From: Cherax quadricarinatus
Taxonomy: Eukaryota; Arthropoda; Malacostraca; Decapoda; Parastacidae
Direction: 5' to 3'
NCBI RefSeq assembly: GCF_038502225.1
Contig: NW_027195552.1
Coordinates: forward strand, 103,143 to 167,142
DNA length: 64,000 nucleotides
The notes below the pieces were generated by a model. It searched no databases, was not told the DNA's origin, and saw only the letters and a program-made list of their open reading frames with translations. The position numbers and the translations under genes were made by a program. This document shows positions 1 to 10,377 of this stretch, one piece after another (the stretch's first letter is position 1; the number at the start of each line of letters is the position of its first letter).

Positions 1-1020
1 TAAATTTTTTATGAGTGAGCCACAGAATTTGGCAAACACAAGCCTATCTGATGTTATCCTGACGCCAAATGACTTCGAACAGGCGATAAATGACATGCCC
101 ATGCACTCTGCCCCAGGGCCAGACTCATGGGACTCTGTATTCATCAAGAACTGCAAGAAGCCCCTATCACATGATTTTAACATCCTACGGAGAGGGAGCA
201 TGGACACTGGGGTCATCGCACAGTTGCTAAAAACAACAGACATGGCCCCACTCCACAAAGGGGGCAGTAAAGCAATAGCAAAGAACTACAGTCTGATAGC
301 ACTAACATCCCATATCATAAAAATCTTTGAAAAGGTCCTAAGAAGCAAGATCGCCACCCATTTAGATACCCATCAGTTACGCAACCCAGGGTAATATGGG
401 TTTAGAGCAGGTCGCTCCTGTCTGTCCCAACTACTGGAACACTACGACAAGGTCCTAGATGCACTAAAAGACAAAAAGAATGCAGATGTAATATACACAG
501 ACTTTGGAAAAACCTTCGACAAGTGTGACCATGGTGTAATAGCGCACAAAATGTGTGCTAAAGGAATAACAGGAAAAGTTGGAAAAAGGATCTATAATTT
601 CCTCACAAACAGAACACAAAGAGTAATAGTCAACAGAGTAAAGTCTGAGGCGGCTACGGTGAAAAGCTCTGTTCTGCAAGGCACAGTACTCGCTCCCATA
701 TTGTTTCTCATCCTCATATCTGACATAGACAAGGATGTCAGGAACAGCACCGTGTCTTCCTTTGCAGATGACACCCGAATCTGCATGACAGTGTCTTCCA
801 CTGCAGACACTGCAAGGCTCCAGGCGGACATCAACCAAATCTTTCAATGGGCTACAGAAAACAATGTGAAGTTCAACGATGAGAAATTTCAATTATTCCA
901 ATATGGTAAACATGAGGAAATTAAAACTTCATCAGAGTATAAAATAAATTCCAGCCACAAAATAGAGCGGAAAACTAATGTAAAAACCTGGGAGTGATCA
1001 TGTAGGAGGATCTCACCTTC
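1..1020 (+). pseudogene. CR1-type LINE C, reverse transcriptase part of ORF2 (5' piece)
   Basis: This is the fingers-palm part of a non-LTR reverse transcriptase. One frame runs from 11, broken by TAA at 392-394, and continues in the same frame to about 985. Recognisable blocks are SAPGPDSWD near 110, the YGFRAGRSCLSQ block just after the stop, DFGKTFDKCDHG near 500-535, QGTVLAPILFLI near 680 and the catalytic box SFADDTRI near 757-780. A frameshift near 985 ends the frame. Both ends are open: the 5' side runs off the window, and the 3' side stops at about 1020, where LINE B begins. The missing thumb and C-terminus resume at 10764. Family: CR1/Jockey superfamily, inferred from motif style and the lack of an RNase H. 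Inactive: one nonsense, one frameshift and a split. Confidence 0.85.
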
Positions 1021-1044
1021 ATGATGACAAGGAAGAGCAAGACA

Positions 1045-1498
1045 AGTTATCTGATGCAGTAGTAATTAACACTCCACTCTTTCCCAGTGAATTAAACCAT
1101 TCCAACTGCAAAGATACAACTCTCCAGATCATACGTGACCACCAACATGTTAATGTACCAGTGTCGGAAATAAAAGAATCGCGGTTACTAGGGAACCAAA
1201 GTAGAAAAAGTGTTATGCTCAGATTTCACACACAAGACAGTAAAAAAGATCTAATAATTTCATCTATCAAAGCAAAAAAAAGATATATACATAAATGAGT
1301 CTCACAAAATTAAGACAGAACCTCCTGTACAGAGTGAGAAAACTAAAACGTGAGAATAATGATAAAATTCACCAGTGCTTTGTACGTGATGGAAAAATTC
1401 TAGTGAGAAAAACAAATGTAGGCTGTGTGTACCACATTACAAATGAAAATGAACTAGAAAACTTCCTTCATGATGCAATCATTACAGAGTCTGACTGA
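1045..1498 (+). pseudogene. ORF1 remnant of LINE B with FP-type domain
   Basis: Two overlapping frames give a conserved ORF1-like protein. The upstream part reads NHSNCKDTTLQIIRDHQHV and then RKSVMLRFHTQDSKKDLI. After a frameshift near 1290-1300, the second frame (1295-1498) reads LYRVRKLKRENNDKIHQCF, RDGKILVRKT and ends in a stop. The tail 'WVRDGKIFVRK'-like block is typical of the baculovirus FP-like domain found in ORF1 proteins of many invertebrate CR1/Jockey-group LINEs. ORF1 products bind RNA and act as nucleic acid chaperones. The start is not visible because the 5' end is lost at the junction with LINE C. Family placement is from motif memory, not a search. Confidence 0.6.
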
Positions 1499-1831
1499 TA
1501 TTAGTGACCAAATCCTTTCTATGTTAGTGTATGTTATTATGTCATTATTGAACTAATCCCTGTGCTATCACCTCCTAGATAGTATTTACTACCTCATTAT
1601 CCCAGTTGTCCAACACAGTTCTTTGTGTGACCCAATTTGTGTTATCTTCCCAGATTCCCAATTCACAATTTATTTTTTGGTTAATAGGATATACTTACTC
1701 TTTAAAAATATCTGTTTTACCTTTCTCTTTCCTACTAAAGCACTGTTAAAATTCTCTTACAATCATACCTAATTTTCCCTTTTCTCCCAAACTAAAAATA
1801 ACAAACTAGTGTATGTTCCTACTACAGTACT
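1499..1831. other. Noncoding spacer of LINE B
   Basis: AT-rich sequence between ORF1 and the interrupted remainder of LINE B. No coding potential is visible. Its right end (CTAGTGTATGTTCCTACTAC, 1806-1825) matches, inverted, the 5' end of copy A at about 7519-7538, which ties this stretch to the same element family. Confidence 0.55.
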
Positions 1832-1869
1832 GTACAGTACAGTACAGTACAGTACAGTACAGTACAGTA
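1832..1869. repeat. GTACA pentanucleotide microsatellite
   Basis: About seven GTACA units, directly abutting the first 407-bp repeat unit. The last unit overlaps the first base of the hammerhead-like core and replaces its upstream stem strand. Confidence 0.9.
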
Positions 1870-1908
1870 CTGAAGAAGCCTACTGTGTAGGCGAAACGTT
1901 TCGAAATA
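1870..1908 (+). ncRNA. Hammerhead-like motif, unit 1, stem I lost
   Basis: The core CTGAAGA, the stem II hairpin and GAAACGTTTCG are intact. The upstream TCGA strand of stem I is replaced by the GTACA microsatellite, so this copy probably cannot fold as a complete hammerhead. Confidence 0.4.
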
Positions 1909-2272
1909 AAGATACCTAACTGTTGCATATATGTCTTACCTAACAACCTGTCGGTATTTTATACCATTTTAATGTTCAGTCTGTCGGACACTGCAACACA
2001 AGGGTATCTTGGTACAGACCTGAAATCAACTTCCACAACCTCTACTAGTGAGAAGGGCTGGATTTAAGAGGGGCCTGACCTCCCAAAGTGACCTACGTCT
2101 CACCTCCTGGCACCATATAAGGCTCCATCCTGTCACTTCAACTCCACATTGTTTCAGACTATGGAACAATGCTCTTCTCCAGACTGAGGGACTGACCACC
2201 TCAAAACTTTAAGGGTGATGGACTGATTACATCGTCTTCAAGTCTCTTCTGCTTCTATCAACCTTTCTGTAC

Positions 2273-2311
2273 TCGACTGAAGAAGCCTACTGTGTAGGCG
2301 AAACGTTTCGA
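2273..2311 (+). ncRNA. Hammerhead-ribozyme-like motif, unit 2
   Basis: Parts in order: TCGA (2273-2276), CTGAAGA core (2277-2283), an extra A (2284), stem II GCCTAC (2285-2290), loop TGT, GTAGGC (2294-2299), GAA (2300-2302), AC/GT as a two-base-pair stem III (2303-2306), T at the cleavage position (2307), then TCGA (2308-2311). The two TCGA tracts can pair as stem I. This matches a type I hammerhead with minimal stem III, a form that works as a dimer in Penelope elements and retrozymes. The extra A before stem II departs from the strict consensus. Self-cleavage is not shown. Confidence 0.6.
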
Positions 2312-2679
2312 AATAAAGATACCTAACTTTTGCATATGTGTCTTACCTAACAACCTGTTGGTATTTTATACCATTTTAATGTTCAATCTGTCAGACACTG
2401 CAACACAAGGGTATCTTGGTACAGACCTGAAATCAACTTCCACAACCTCTACTAGTGAGAACCGCTGGATTTGAGAGGGACCTGACCTCCCAAAGTGACC
2501 TACGTCTCACCTCCTGGCGCCATATAAGGCTCCATCCTCTCACTTCAACTCCATATTGTTTCAGACTACGGAACAATGCTCTTCTCCAGACTGAGGGACT
2601 GACCACCTCAAAACTTTAAGGGTGATGGACTGATTACATCGTCTTCAAGTCTCTTCGGCTTCTATCAACCTTTCTGTAC

Positions 2680-2718
2680 TCGACTGAAGAAGCCTACTGT
2701 GTAGGCGAAATGTTTCGA
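2680..2718 (+). ncRNA. Hammerhead-ribozyme-like motif, unit 3
   Basis: Same layout as unit 2: TCGA at 2680-2683, core CTGAAGA at 2684-2690, stem GCCTAC/GTAGGC, then GAAATG instead of GAAACG. The C-to-T change leaves only a G-U wobble in the short stem III. Confidence 0.5.
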
Positions 2719-2757
2719 AATAAAGCTACCTAACTGTTGCATATGTGTCTTACCTAA

Positions 2758-3500
2758 CAATTACATTATTGTTCAAGGCCCAAAACTATCTTTTGCTAGC
2801 TACTACCAACAACCTCATATTATTTTTTACTTTTTATAGTACATTAAATTGCTCAACTTATTATATATAACAAATTAGATCTTACTCCCAAATCAATATG
2901 ATATCTTAGTTACTATCTGCCAATTCAACTTTGTTTACCATTATTTAATTTAGTCCCTATATATTTTCTCCTTTATTTTAGCTTTATTACAGCTTTACAT
3001 AATAACCTGAGTTCATATATTCACAATTGTTAAAATAGTCAAGGTGCTATTCTCAGGTGCTAAAGTGTAATAAAGTCACTATTTTGCCATTATATTCCCT
3101 AGCTCATTTATTTGATTACCACTTTATTTGTTCACCACAAATTTTTTTTTAGTCCCTTTTATACTGTCTCCTGTTAGGACCTTAAACGGTCCTAACAGGT
3201 CAACGTTCGAATTCGTAGTGCTACAAGAGTAGATCTACTTTTTTTTTTTACATATTTTCAAATATAACAAAAAAATGTAGATAGGAGTTTTTTTACACGT
3301 TTTCAAATGTAAAACAAAAAAGATGATCTACATTTTTTTACATACTTTCAGATGTTGAAAAAACATATATATACGTTTGGACCGTTTACGTGATCAAATT
3401 TTTTACATTTGTTAAAATAACTCAGGTGCTATTTTATAGCTTTGGAATAGTATTTACTTTGTCGTATACTTAATTCTAACTATAGATTCACTATAAATCT
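2758..3500. repeat. LINE B spacer, inverted arm of 6794-7541
   Basis: This stretch is a close reverse complement of the 5' flank of copy A (6794-7340): for example GTTCAAGGCCCAAAACTATC (about 2772) matches its complement near 7320. The simplest reading is that both are the same LINE-family spacer, in B on plus and in A on minus. The arms make a long imperfect inverted repeat around A. A ~225-bp insert interrupts this arm only. Confidence 0.8.
3168..3394. mobile_element. Small palindrome-bearing insert (MITE-like)
   Basis: Absent from the matching arm near 6900-6950, so it is an insertion. It begins with a perfect 12-bp inverted repeat with a 6-base loop: CCTGTTAGGACC (3171-3182), TTAAAC, GGTCCTAACAGG (3189-3200). 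The rest is T/A-rich with three ACATWTTTTCA-like blocks. GTTTGGACCGTTTACG occurs near the far end (about 3376-3391) and partly echoes the palindrome. No coding. The class is unknown; a short nonautonomous DNA element is one reading. Confidence 0.45.
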
Positions 3501-3881
3501 TATTTATTTATTTATTTATTAATTTGAACATCATACAGTGAAGTACAAAGGAATACATTTATTACAGAGTAACATGCCAAAGCCCCTTGTATGCAGAGCT
3601 TTATGGGCAGGCTTAAAATTAACTTAAGATTAACTAAGCAATGATATATTCAGTGGTAAAAACATTATTGTAAACAGATAACAATTTAGCAGAAATGAGT
3701 ATTACAAAGACAGGTCATATGGCCATTTACTGTGTTGCTGAGCATTCAGTAGAATGGAGTATTCTGTTACGTAATGTAATTAAAAAATAAAATTTGATTG
3801 GGTCACACATTAGACATTTAATAGATACAGTAATGAGAAACATTTACGAGATACAATTTATGAGATACAATTATTCAGTAT

Positions 3882-5285
3882 TTATTTAGTTGTGGATGAG
3901 TAAATGATTTTTAAGAAGAGACTTGAATTTATAAACAGTGTTTCTTTTATATTCACAGGTAATGAATTCCAGATTTTAGGGCCTTTTATGTGCATTGAGT
4001 TTTTGCATAACGTGAGATGGACTCGAGGAACATCAAAGAGTGATCTGTGCCTTGTGTTATGGTCATGTGTTCTGTTGAGGTTGGTAAGGAGATGTTTGAA
4101 GGGAGGGTTTATATCAGAGTTAAGTGTTCTATGAATGTAGTAGGTGCAGTAATAAGAATGGATGTTTTGTATGGTGAGTAGGTTTAGAGTTTTGAATATT
4201 GGTGGAGTGTGTTGCCTGTAGTGGGAATTTGTTATCATTCTGACTGCAGCCTTTTGTTGGGTAATTAATGGTCTGAGATGGTTTATTGTTGTTGAGCCCC
4301 ATGCACAAATTCCATAGGTGAGATAGGGGTAAATAAGTGAGTGATATAGGGCCAGGAGGGCTGACTGTGGAACATAGTACCGTATCTTCGATAGTATGCC
4401 TACGGTCTTGGAAATTTGTTGTATATGCGTTTGAAATTTGAGTCTATTATCAAGGTGGACTCCTAAGAATTTTCCCTCTGTGAGTTTTGTGATAGGTGAT
4501 CCGTTAAGAGGGACGTCTGTAGCTCTGTTACCAAACTGAATGAAGTAGGTTTTGTCAATGTTTAGAGTAAGTTTGTTAGTACTCATCCAGGTAGATATTT
4601 TCTGTAATTCGGTATTTATAGTATTGGCTAGCGTGACTGGGCTCGAGTGAGAGAAGACGTATGTAGTGTCATCTGTAAATATTGTGGGTTTGAGTAGTTG
4701 CGATGCATTTGGTAGGTCATTCATGTATATGAGAAAGAGAAGAGGGCCTAGGACACTTCCCTGTGGGACACCAACTGTAATTGGCTTTGCTGAAGAGTTT
4801 GCCCCGTTTGTGTACATATATTGGCTTCTGTTGCTGAGGTAGGACTTTAGGTAGTTGACGGAGTGCCCTCTTATAACATAGTGCGACAATTTTATATGGA
4901 ACAAGTCATGGTCAACTGTATCAAAAGCTTTATGTAATATGAAGATCCCCAGTGGGACTTCTTTTTTCTCTATTGCAGTGTATATATGTTCTAGCATGTG
5001 TATAATAGCATCATTAGTATTTTTATTAGGCCTGAACCCAAATTGACAGGGGTTGAGTATGTTGTGGGAGATGAGGTAGGAATAGATTCGCTTATGAATT
5101 AATTTTTCGAAGATTTTAGAGAGAGGGTGTAAGTTGGACATTGGCCTATAGTTATTCAAGTCTGTTTGGTCTCCTCCTTTATGGATTGGGGTGACCCTTG
5201 CTATTTTGAGAACTGTAGGGAAGGTAGAGGATTCTATGGATTTGTTAAAGAGTGTTGCAATGATTGGTGATAGTACTTGTGACAC
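3882..5285 (-). pseudogene. LINE A ORF2, reverse transcriptase region
   Basis: An open frame of 467 codons for the RT domain and C-terminus of a CR1/Jockey-type ORF2. Blocks in order: FPTVLKIARVTPIHKGGDQ, NNYRPMSNLHPLSKIFEKL, NPCQFGFRPNKNT, KAFDTVDHDLFHIKLSHY, VGVPQGSVLGPLLFLIYMND, then the catalytic box as FTDDTTYVF, and NTRHRSLFDVPR near the end. The first residue of the box is T where LINEs usually have A; both aspartates remain. A frameshift at about 5245-5285 separates this from the endonuclease half. The downstream tail region has no further coding. Confidence 0.88.
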
Positions 5286-6189
5286 TTTTTTTGCATATAA
5301 AGGGTGGTAAGGTATTTAAATCTCCTGTCTTGTTTTTTAGTGTGTTGATAATAAGGGAGACTTCAGTTGGGTTAGTCGGAGCTAGGAACAGTGTGTTCGG
5401 GTAGTTGCCAGTGAGGTAGTCATTGGGTGGGGTATCTGAGCTTGGGATTCTATTGGCAAGGTTTTTTCCTATAGTGGAGAAGAAATTATTGAGTTTGTTT
5501 GCTGTTTCAGTTGGTGGGAGTTGGGGTTCATCTGGTTTTGTTAATTCAATTTCGCTATTTCGTGATATTTTTTTTGTTCCTAGAATTTCTGATAGGGTTT
5601 TCCAGGTCTTTTTTATATCACCTCGTAAGTTGGATGATCTGTTCTTATAATACAGTTTTTTAGCCCTTCTTATCGGGCTGGTTAGGATTGACGAGTAACG
5701 TTTTGTTTGGTCTCTGGTTATGTGACCGATTCTGTACTGTTTTTCGTATAGGTGCTTCGTATTTATGGATTTGAGGATGCTGGGTGTTAGCCAGGGACTG
5801 TTCAGTCTCTTAGATGTCATCTGTTTAGTTTTTTTGGGGCAGTGCTTGTTATAAAGATATTGGGTCGTTTTTAGAAAATTATTAATACATTCGTCAATAT
5901 CTTTATAGATTTCTAGCTCAGTGTGCCAGTCAATGTTTGTCACTGCTGCTGTGAAGTTATTAATGGCTGCCTCATTGAGAAGTCTGAAAGTGGCTTTAGT
6001 AGTGTCTTGGGGTAATTTGCCAAGGTTTGTGATGAGGAAGGTAGAGTAGTGATCTGTGGTATTATCTGTGATTATGCCTGATTTTAAAGTGAATATGGTG
6101 TTGGTCCAGATGTGGTCTAGTAGGGAAACACTAGTCTCTGTAACTCTTGTAGGTTTTGTTACTGCTGGTAGCAATATGCAGTTACTCAT
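5245..6189 (-). pseudogene. LINE A ORF2, endonuclease C-terminal half and linker
   Basis: This continues the endonuclease and the linker to the RT. It begins MSNCILLPAVTKPTRV and carries SLLDHIWTNTI and TTDHYSTFLI, matching late endonuclease motifs (the final D-H pair), followed by SPIRRAKKLYYKNR and LPPTETANKLNNFFSTIGK. Upstream of the first Met, the frame is closed by a TAA in the DQDPHNT context; copy B has the same TAA at 8128-8130. The frame ends at 5245 by a shift into the RT frame. Confidence 0.82.
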
Positions 6190-6790
6190 AGTGTTTGTGA
6201 ATTAAGTATTGTGTGGGTCCTGGTCTTGCAGGAGATTTATATTGAAGTCACCTGAGAGTAGTAAGTGATCTTTGTTCATGCATGCATCAGTTATCATACT
6301 TCCTAGGTTTTGACTAAATCGGCTAATGTTTGACTGTGGTACTCTGTAGATGTTTATCACTGTGAGAGGTTTGTAGGTATTTGGATTTGAATTTAGCTAT
6401 TATATATTCCCCATGGTCACCCCTTGTGCAAGTATTAGTGATACATTCTAGTTGGTCTGAGTAGTATGTAGCAGTGCCACCCCCTTGTTGATCTGGTCTA
6501 CAGTTGTGTATAGCTGTGTAACCAGGAATGGCATAGACATCTGTAGTATCAGGCTTTAGCCAGGTTTCGGTGAGAGTAATGATGGTTATGAATATAGTGG
6601 AATGCAGGAAATTTAGCAATGCTATGAGGTCATCGTAATGTTTACTTAAAGATCTGATATTGTTGTTAAAGACAGTTATGTTTTTGTTGGCTCTGAGAAG
6701 TGCCTTTGGTTGTTCTGCTGTGTAGTAATTACAGTTACTGTTTGATTCATTTAAGTCATTCAGAAAGAGGTTGGTATCAGGATCAATGCT
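6190..6790 (-). pseudogene. LINE A ORF2, endonuclease N-terminal half
   Basis: The N-terminal APE-type endonuclease. On the minus strand the frame from about 6790 reads SIDPDTNLFLNDLNES, then KNITVFNNNIRSLSKHYDD, a break, and TLTETWLKPDTTDVYAIPGY (6323-6619). GDFNINLLQDQDP follows after another frameshift. The catalytic glutamate is in TETW and the GDFN motif is intact. Two frameshifts plus the shared TAA separate it from the next part. Confidence 0.75.
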
Positions 6791-6793
6791 TTT

Positions 6794-7541
6794 TATAATA
6801 AGATTTATAGTGAATCTATAGTTAGAATTACATATAAGACAAAGTAAATATTCTAAAGCAATAAAATAGCACCTGAGTTATTTTAACAAACTTAAAAAAT
6901 TTGAGCTAAGGTAGTTCTTTAAAGCTAAAATAAAGAAAACAATATAAAAGGGACTAAAAAAAATTTGTGGTGAACAAATAAAGTGGTAACCAAATAAATG
7001 AGCTAGGGAATATAATGGCAAAATAGTGAACTTAATACACTTTAGCATCTGAGAATAGCACCTTGATTATTTTAGCAATTGTGAATATATGAACTAAGGT
7101 TGTTATGTAAAGCTATAATAAAGCTAAAATAAAGGAGAAAATATATAGGGACTGAATTAAATAATGGTAAATAAAGTTAAATTGGCAGATAGAAAATAAG
7201 ATGTGATATTGATTTGGGAGTAAAATATGATTTGTTATATATAATAAGTTGAGCAATTTATTGTACTATAAAAAGTAAAAAATAATATGAGGTAGTTGGT
7301 AGTAGCAGCAAAAGATAGTTTTGGGCCTTGAACAAAAATGTAATTGAAATATACACTAATTGCACACACAATATAGTCACTAAGATATAAAAATAATCTG
7401 AGAGTAGGAAATGCCTAATAGCATAAAGTTTGAGCAATTAATATCACTATAGGAATATTATTTGAGGTAGTTGAAACTAGCTAGTGAGGGATGGTTCAAG
7501 GTATTGCACAGTAGTGTAGTAGGAACATACACTAGCATTGA
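6794..7541 (-). repeat. 5' spacer of LINE A, inverted arm of 2758-3500
   Basis: Noncoding AT-rich spacer on the minus strand, the reverse complement of the arm at 2758-3500 over about 550 bp, plus a 160-bp part (7345-7505) that B no longer has. It ends at about 7541 with the complement of CTAGTGTATGTTCC, also found at 1806. Confidence 0.75.
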
Positions 7542-8965
7542 TAACAAGCATTGATCCTGATACCAACCTCTTATTGAATGACTTAAATGAATCAAACAGT
7601 AACTGCAATTACTACACAGCAAAACAATGAAAGGCACTTCTCAGAACAACAAAAACATAACTGTCTTTAACTACAATATCAGATCTTTAAGTAAACATTA
7701 CGATGACCTCATAGCATTACTAAATTCCCTGCCTTCAAGTATATCCATCATTACTCTCACCGAAACCTGGCTAAAGCCTGATACTACAGATGTCTATGCC
7801 ATTCCTGGTTACACAGCTATACACAACTGTAGACCAGATCAACAAGGGGGTGGCACTGCTACATACTACTCAGACCAACTAGAATGTATCACTAATACTT
7901 GCATAAGGGATGACCACGGGGAATATATAATAGCTAAATTCAAATCAAAATACCTACAAAAACCTCTCACAGTGATAAACATCTACAGAGTACCACAGTC
8001 AAACATTAGCCGATTTAGTCAAAACCTAGGAAGTATGATAACTGATGCATGCATGAACAAAGATCACTTACTACTCTCAGGTGACTTCAATATAAATCTC
8101 CTGCAAGACCAGGACCCACACGATACTTAATTCACAAACACTATGAGTAACTGCATATTGCTACCAGCAGTAACAAAACCTACAAGAGTTACAGAGACTA
8201 GTGTTTCCCTACTAGACCACATCTGGACCAACACCATATCCCCTTTAAAATCAGGCATAATCACAGATAATACCACAGATCACTACCCTACCTTCCTCAT
8301 CACAAACCTTGGCAAATTACCCCAAGACACTACTAAAGCCACTTTCAGACTTCACAATGAGGCAGCCATTAATAACTTCACAGCAGCAGTGACAAACATT
8401 GACTGGCACACTGAGCTAGAAATCTATACAGATATTGACGAATGTATTAATAATTTTCTAAAAAAGACCCAATATCTTTATAACAAGCACTGCCCCAAAA
8501 AAACTAAACAGATGACAGCTAAGAGACTGAACAGTCCCTGGCTAACACCCAGCATCCTCAAATCCATAAATACAGAGCACCTATACGAAAAACAGTACAG
8601 AATGGGTCACATAACCAAAGACCAAACAAAACGTTACTCGTCAATTTTAACCAGCCCGATAAGAAGGGCTAAAAAACTGTATTATGAGAACAGATTATCC
8701 AACTTACGAGGTGATATAAAAAAGACCTGGAAAACCCTATCAGAAATTCTAGCTACAAAAAAGATATCACGAAATAGCGAAATTGAATTAACAAAACCAG
8801 ATGAACCCCAACTCCCACCAACTGAAACAGCAAACAGACTCAATAATTTCTTCTCCACTATAGGAAAAAACCTTGCCAATGAAATCCCAAACTCAGAAAC
8901 CCCACCCAATGACTACCTCGCTGGCAACTACCCGAGCACACTGTTCCTATCTCCGACAAACCCAA
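7542..8965 (+). pseudogene. LINE B ORF2, endonuclease domain and linker
   Basis: An APE-type endonuclease on the plus strand. It reads SIDPDTNLLLNDLNES near 7556, KNITVFNYNIRSLSKHYDDL from about 7651, TLTETWLKPDTTDVYAIPGY, GDFNINLLQDQDP near 8085, then TAA at 8128-8130, and resumes in the same frame at 8143 with MSNCILLPAVTKP, LLDHIWTNTI and TTDHYPTFLI. The linker carries SPIRRAKKLYYENR and LPPTETANRLNNFF. At about 8960, LSPTNP runs straight into IIATLFNKSMES, so roughly 130 bp seen in copy A are deleted. The sole nonsense in the endonuclease is shared with copy A. Confidence 0.85.
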
Positions 8966-10377
8966 TCATTGCAACACTCTTTAACAAATCCATGGAATCC
9001 TCTACCTTCCCTACAGTTCTCAAAATAGCAAGGGTCACCCCGATCTATAAAGGAGGAGACCAAACAGACTTGAATAACTATAGGCAAATATCCAACTAAC
9101 ACCCTCTCTCTAAAATCTTCGAAAAATTAATTTATAAGCGAATCTATTCCTACCTCATCTCCCACAACATACTTAACCCTTGTCAATTTGGGTTCAGGCC
9201 TAATAAAAATACTAATGATGCTATTATACACATGCTAGAACACATATACACTGCAATAGAGAAAAAAGAAGTCCCACTGGGGATCTTCATAAACTTATGT
9301 AAAGCTTTTGATACAGTTGACCATGACTTGCTCCATATAAAATTGTCACACTATGGTATAAGAGGGCACTCCTTCAACTACCTAAAGTCTTACCTCAGCA
9401 ACAGAAGCCAATATATATGTGTACACAAACGAGGCAAACTCTTCAGCAAAGCCAATTACAGTTGGTGTCCCACAGGGAAGTGTCCTAGGCCCACTTCTCT
9501 TTCTCATAAACATAAATGACCTACCAAATGCATTGCAACTACTCAAACCCACACTATTTGCAGATGACACTACATACGTCTTCCCTCGCCCAAGCCCAGT
9601 CATGCTAGCCAATACTGTAAATACCGAATTACAGAAAATATCTACCTGGATGAGTACTAAAACTTACTCTAAACATTGACAAAAAATACTTCATTCAGTT
9701 TGGCAACAGAGCTACAGACGTCCCTCTTAACATAATGATAAACGGATCACCTATCATAAAACTCAGAGAGGGAAAATTCTTAGGAATCCACCTTGATAAT
9801 AGACTCAAATTTCAAACACACATACAACAAATTTCCAAAAAAAAATTCCAAGACTGTAGGCATACTATCAAAGATACAGTACTATGTTCCACAGTCAGCC
9901 CTCCTGGCCCTATATCACTCACTTATTTACCCCAATCTCACCTGTAGAATTTGTGCATGGGGCTCAACAACAATAAACCATCTCAGACTATTAATTACCC
10001 AACAAAAGGCTGCAGTCAGAATGATAACAAATTCCCAGTACAGGCAGCACACTCCACCAATATTCAAAACTCTAAACCTACTCACCATACAAAACATCTA
10101 TACTTATTACTACACCTAGTACATTCATAGAACACTTAACTCTGACATAAACCCTCCCCTCAAACATCTCCTTACCAACCTCAACAGAACACATGACCAT
10201 AACACAAGGCACAGATCACTCTTTGATGTTCCTCGAGTCCATTTAACATTATGCAAAAACTCAATGCACATAAAAGGCCCTAAACTCTGGAATATATTAC
10301 CTGTGAATATAAAAGAAACACTGTTTATAAATTCAAGTCTCTTCTCAAAAATCACTTACTCACCCACAACTAAATAA
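8966..10377 (+). pseudogene. LINE B ORF2, reverse transcriptase domain
   Basis: RT and C-terminal region broken over three frames. FPTVLKIARVTPIYKGGDQ leads to a TAA after NNYRQISN (9097-9099). The next pieces read NPCQFGFRPNKNTND, LEHIYTAIEKKEVPLGIFI, KAFDTVDHDLLHIKLSHYG, then, after a shift near 9415, VGVPQGSVLGPLLFLININD and the catalytic box LFADDTTYVF (about 9558). Further shifts occur near 9660 and 9840. The C-terminus with HNTRHRSLFDVPRVH lies at about 10198-10240. The catalytic aspartates are present but the gene cannot be read through. Confidence 0.82.

Larger units (their letters stand above)
1870..2757 (+). repeat. 407-bp tandem repeat (2.2 copies) carrying hammerhead-like motifs
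   Basis: Two full units (1870-2276 and 2277-2683) and the first ~74 bp of a third (2684-2757). The unit length is 407 bp in both cases, counted from CTGAAGA to CTGAAGA. Units are near-identical; differences include small substitutions such as TAAGAGGGG versus TGAGAGGGA. Each unit starts with a CTGAAGA core, a GCCTAC/GTAGGC stem and GAAA, followed by an AATAAA. There is no protein coding. Tandem units of this size with one type I hammerhead each are the hallmark of metazoan retrozymes and of terminal repeats of Penelope-like elements (established knowledge); assignment here is inference. A diverged relative flanks the BEL element (24952-25190). Confidence 0.8.
3501..7541 (-). mobile_element. 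LINE A (same family as B), inverted copy inside B
   Basis: A minus-strand LINE copy. The 3' end is the TAAA-type tail at 3501-3518. ORF2 lies in 3882-6790 and the 5' spacer runs to about 7541. It lacks ORF1, so it is 5'-truncated. It inserted in B near the start of ORF2: B's sequence is continuous across the insertion when compared with A's own uninterrupted copy of that junction. Proteins of A and B are very similar (for example LPPTETAN and FFSTIGKNLAN in both). Confidence 0.8.

Noticed and set aside
1806..7541. A foldback DNA transposon with ~0.7-kb terminal inverted repeats and a LINE as cargo
   Set aside because: The arms are the spacer of the same LINE family as A and B, and B's ORF2 joins across the insertion, so LINE-in-LINE nesting explains it with no extra element.
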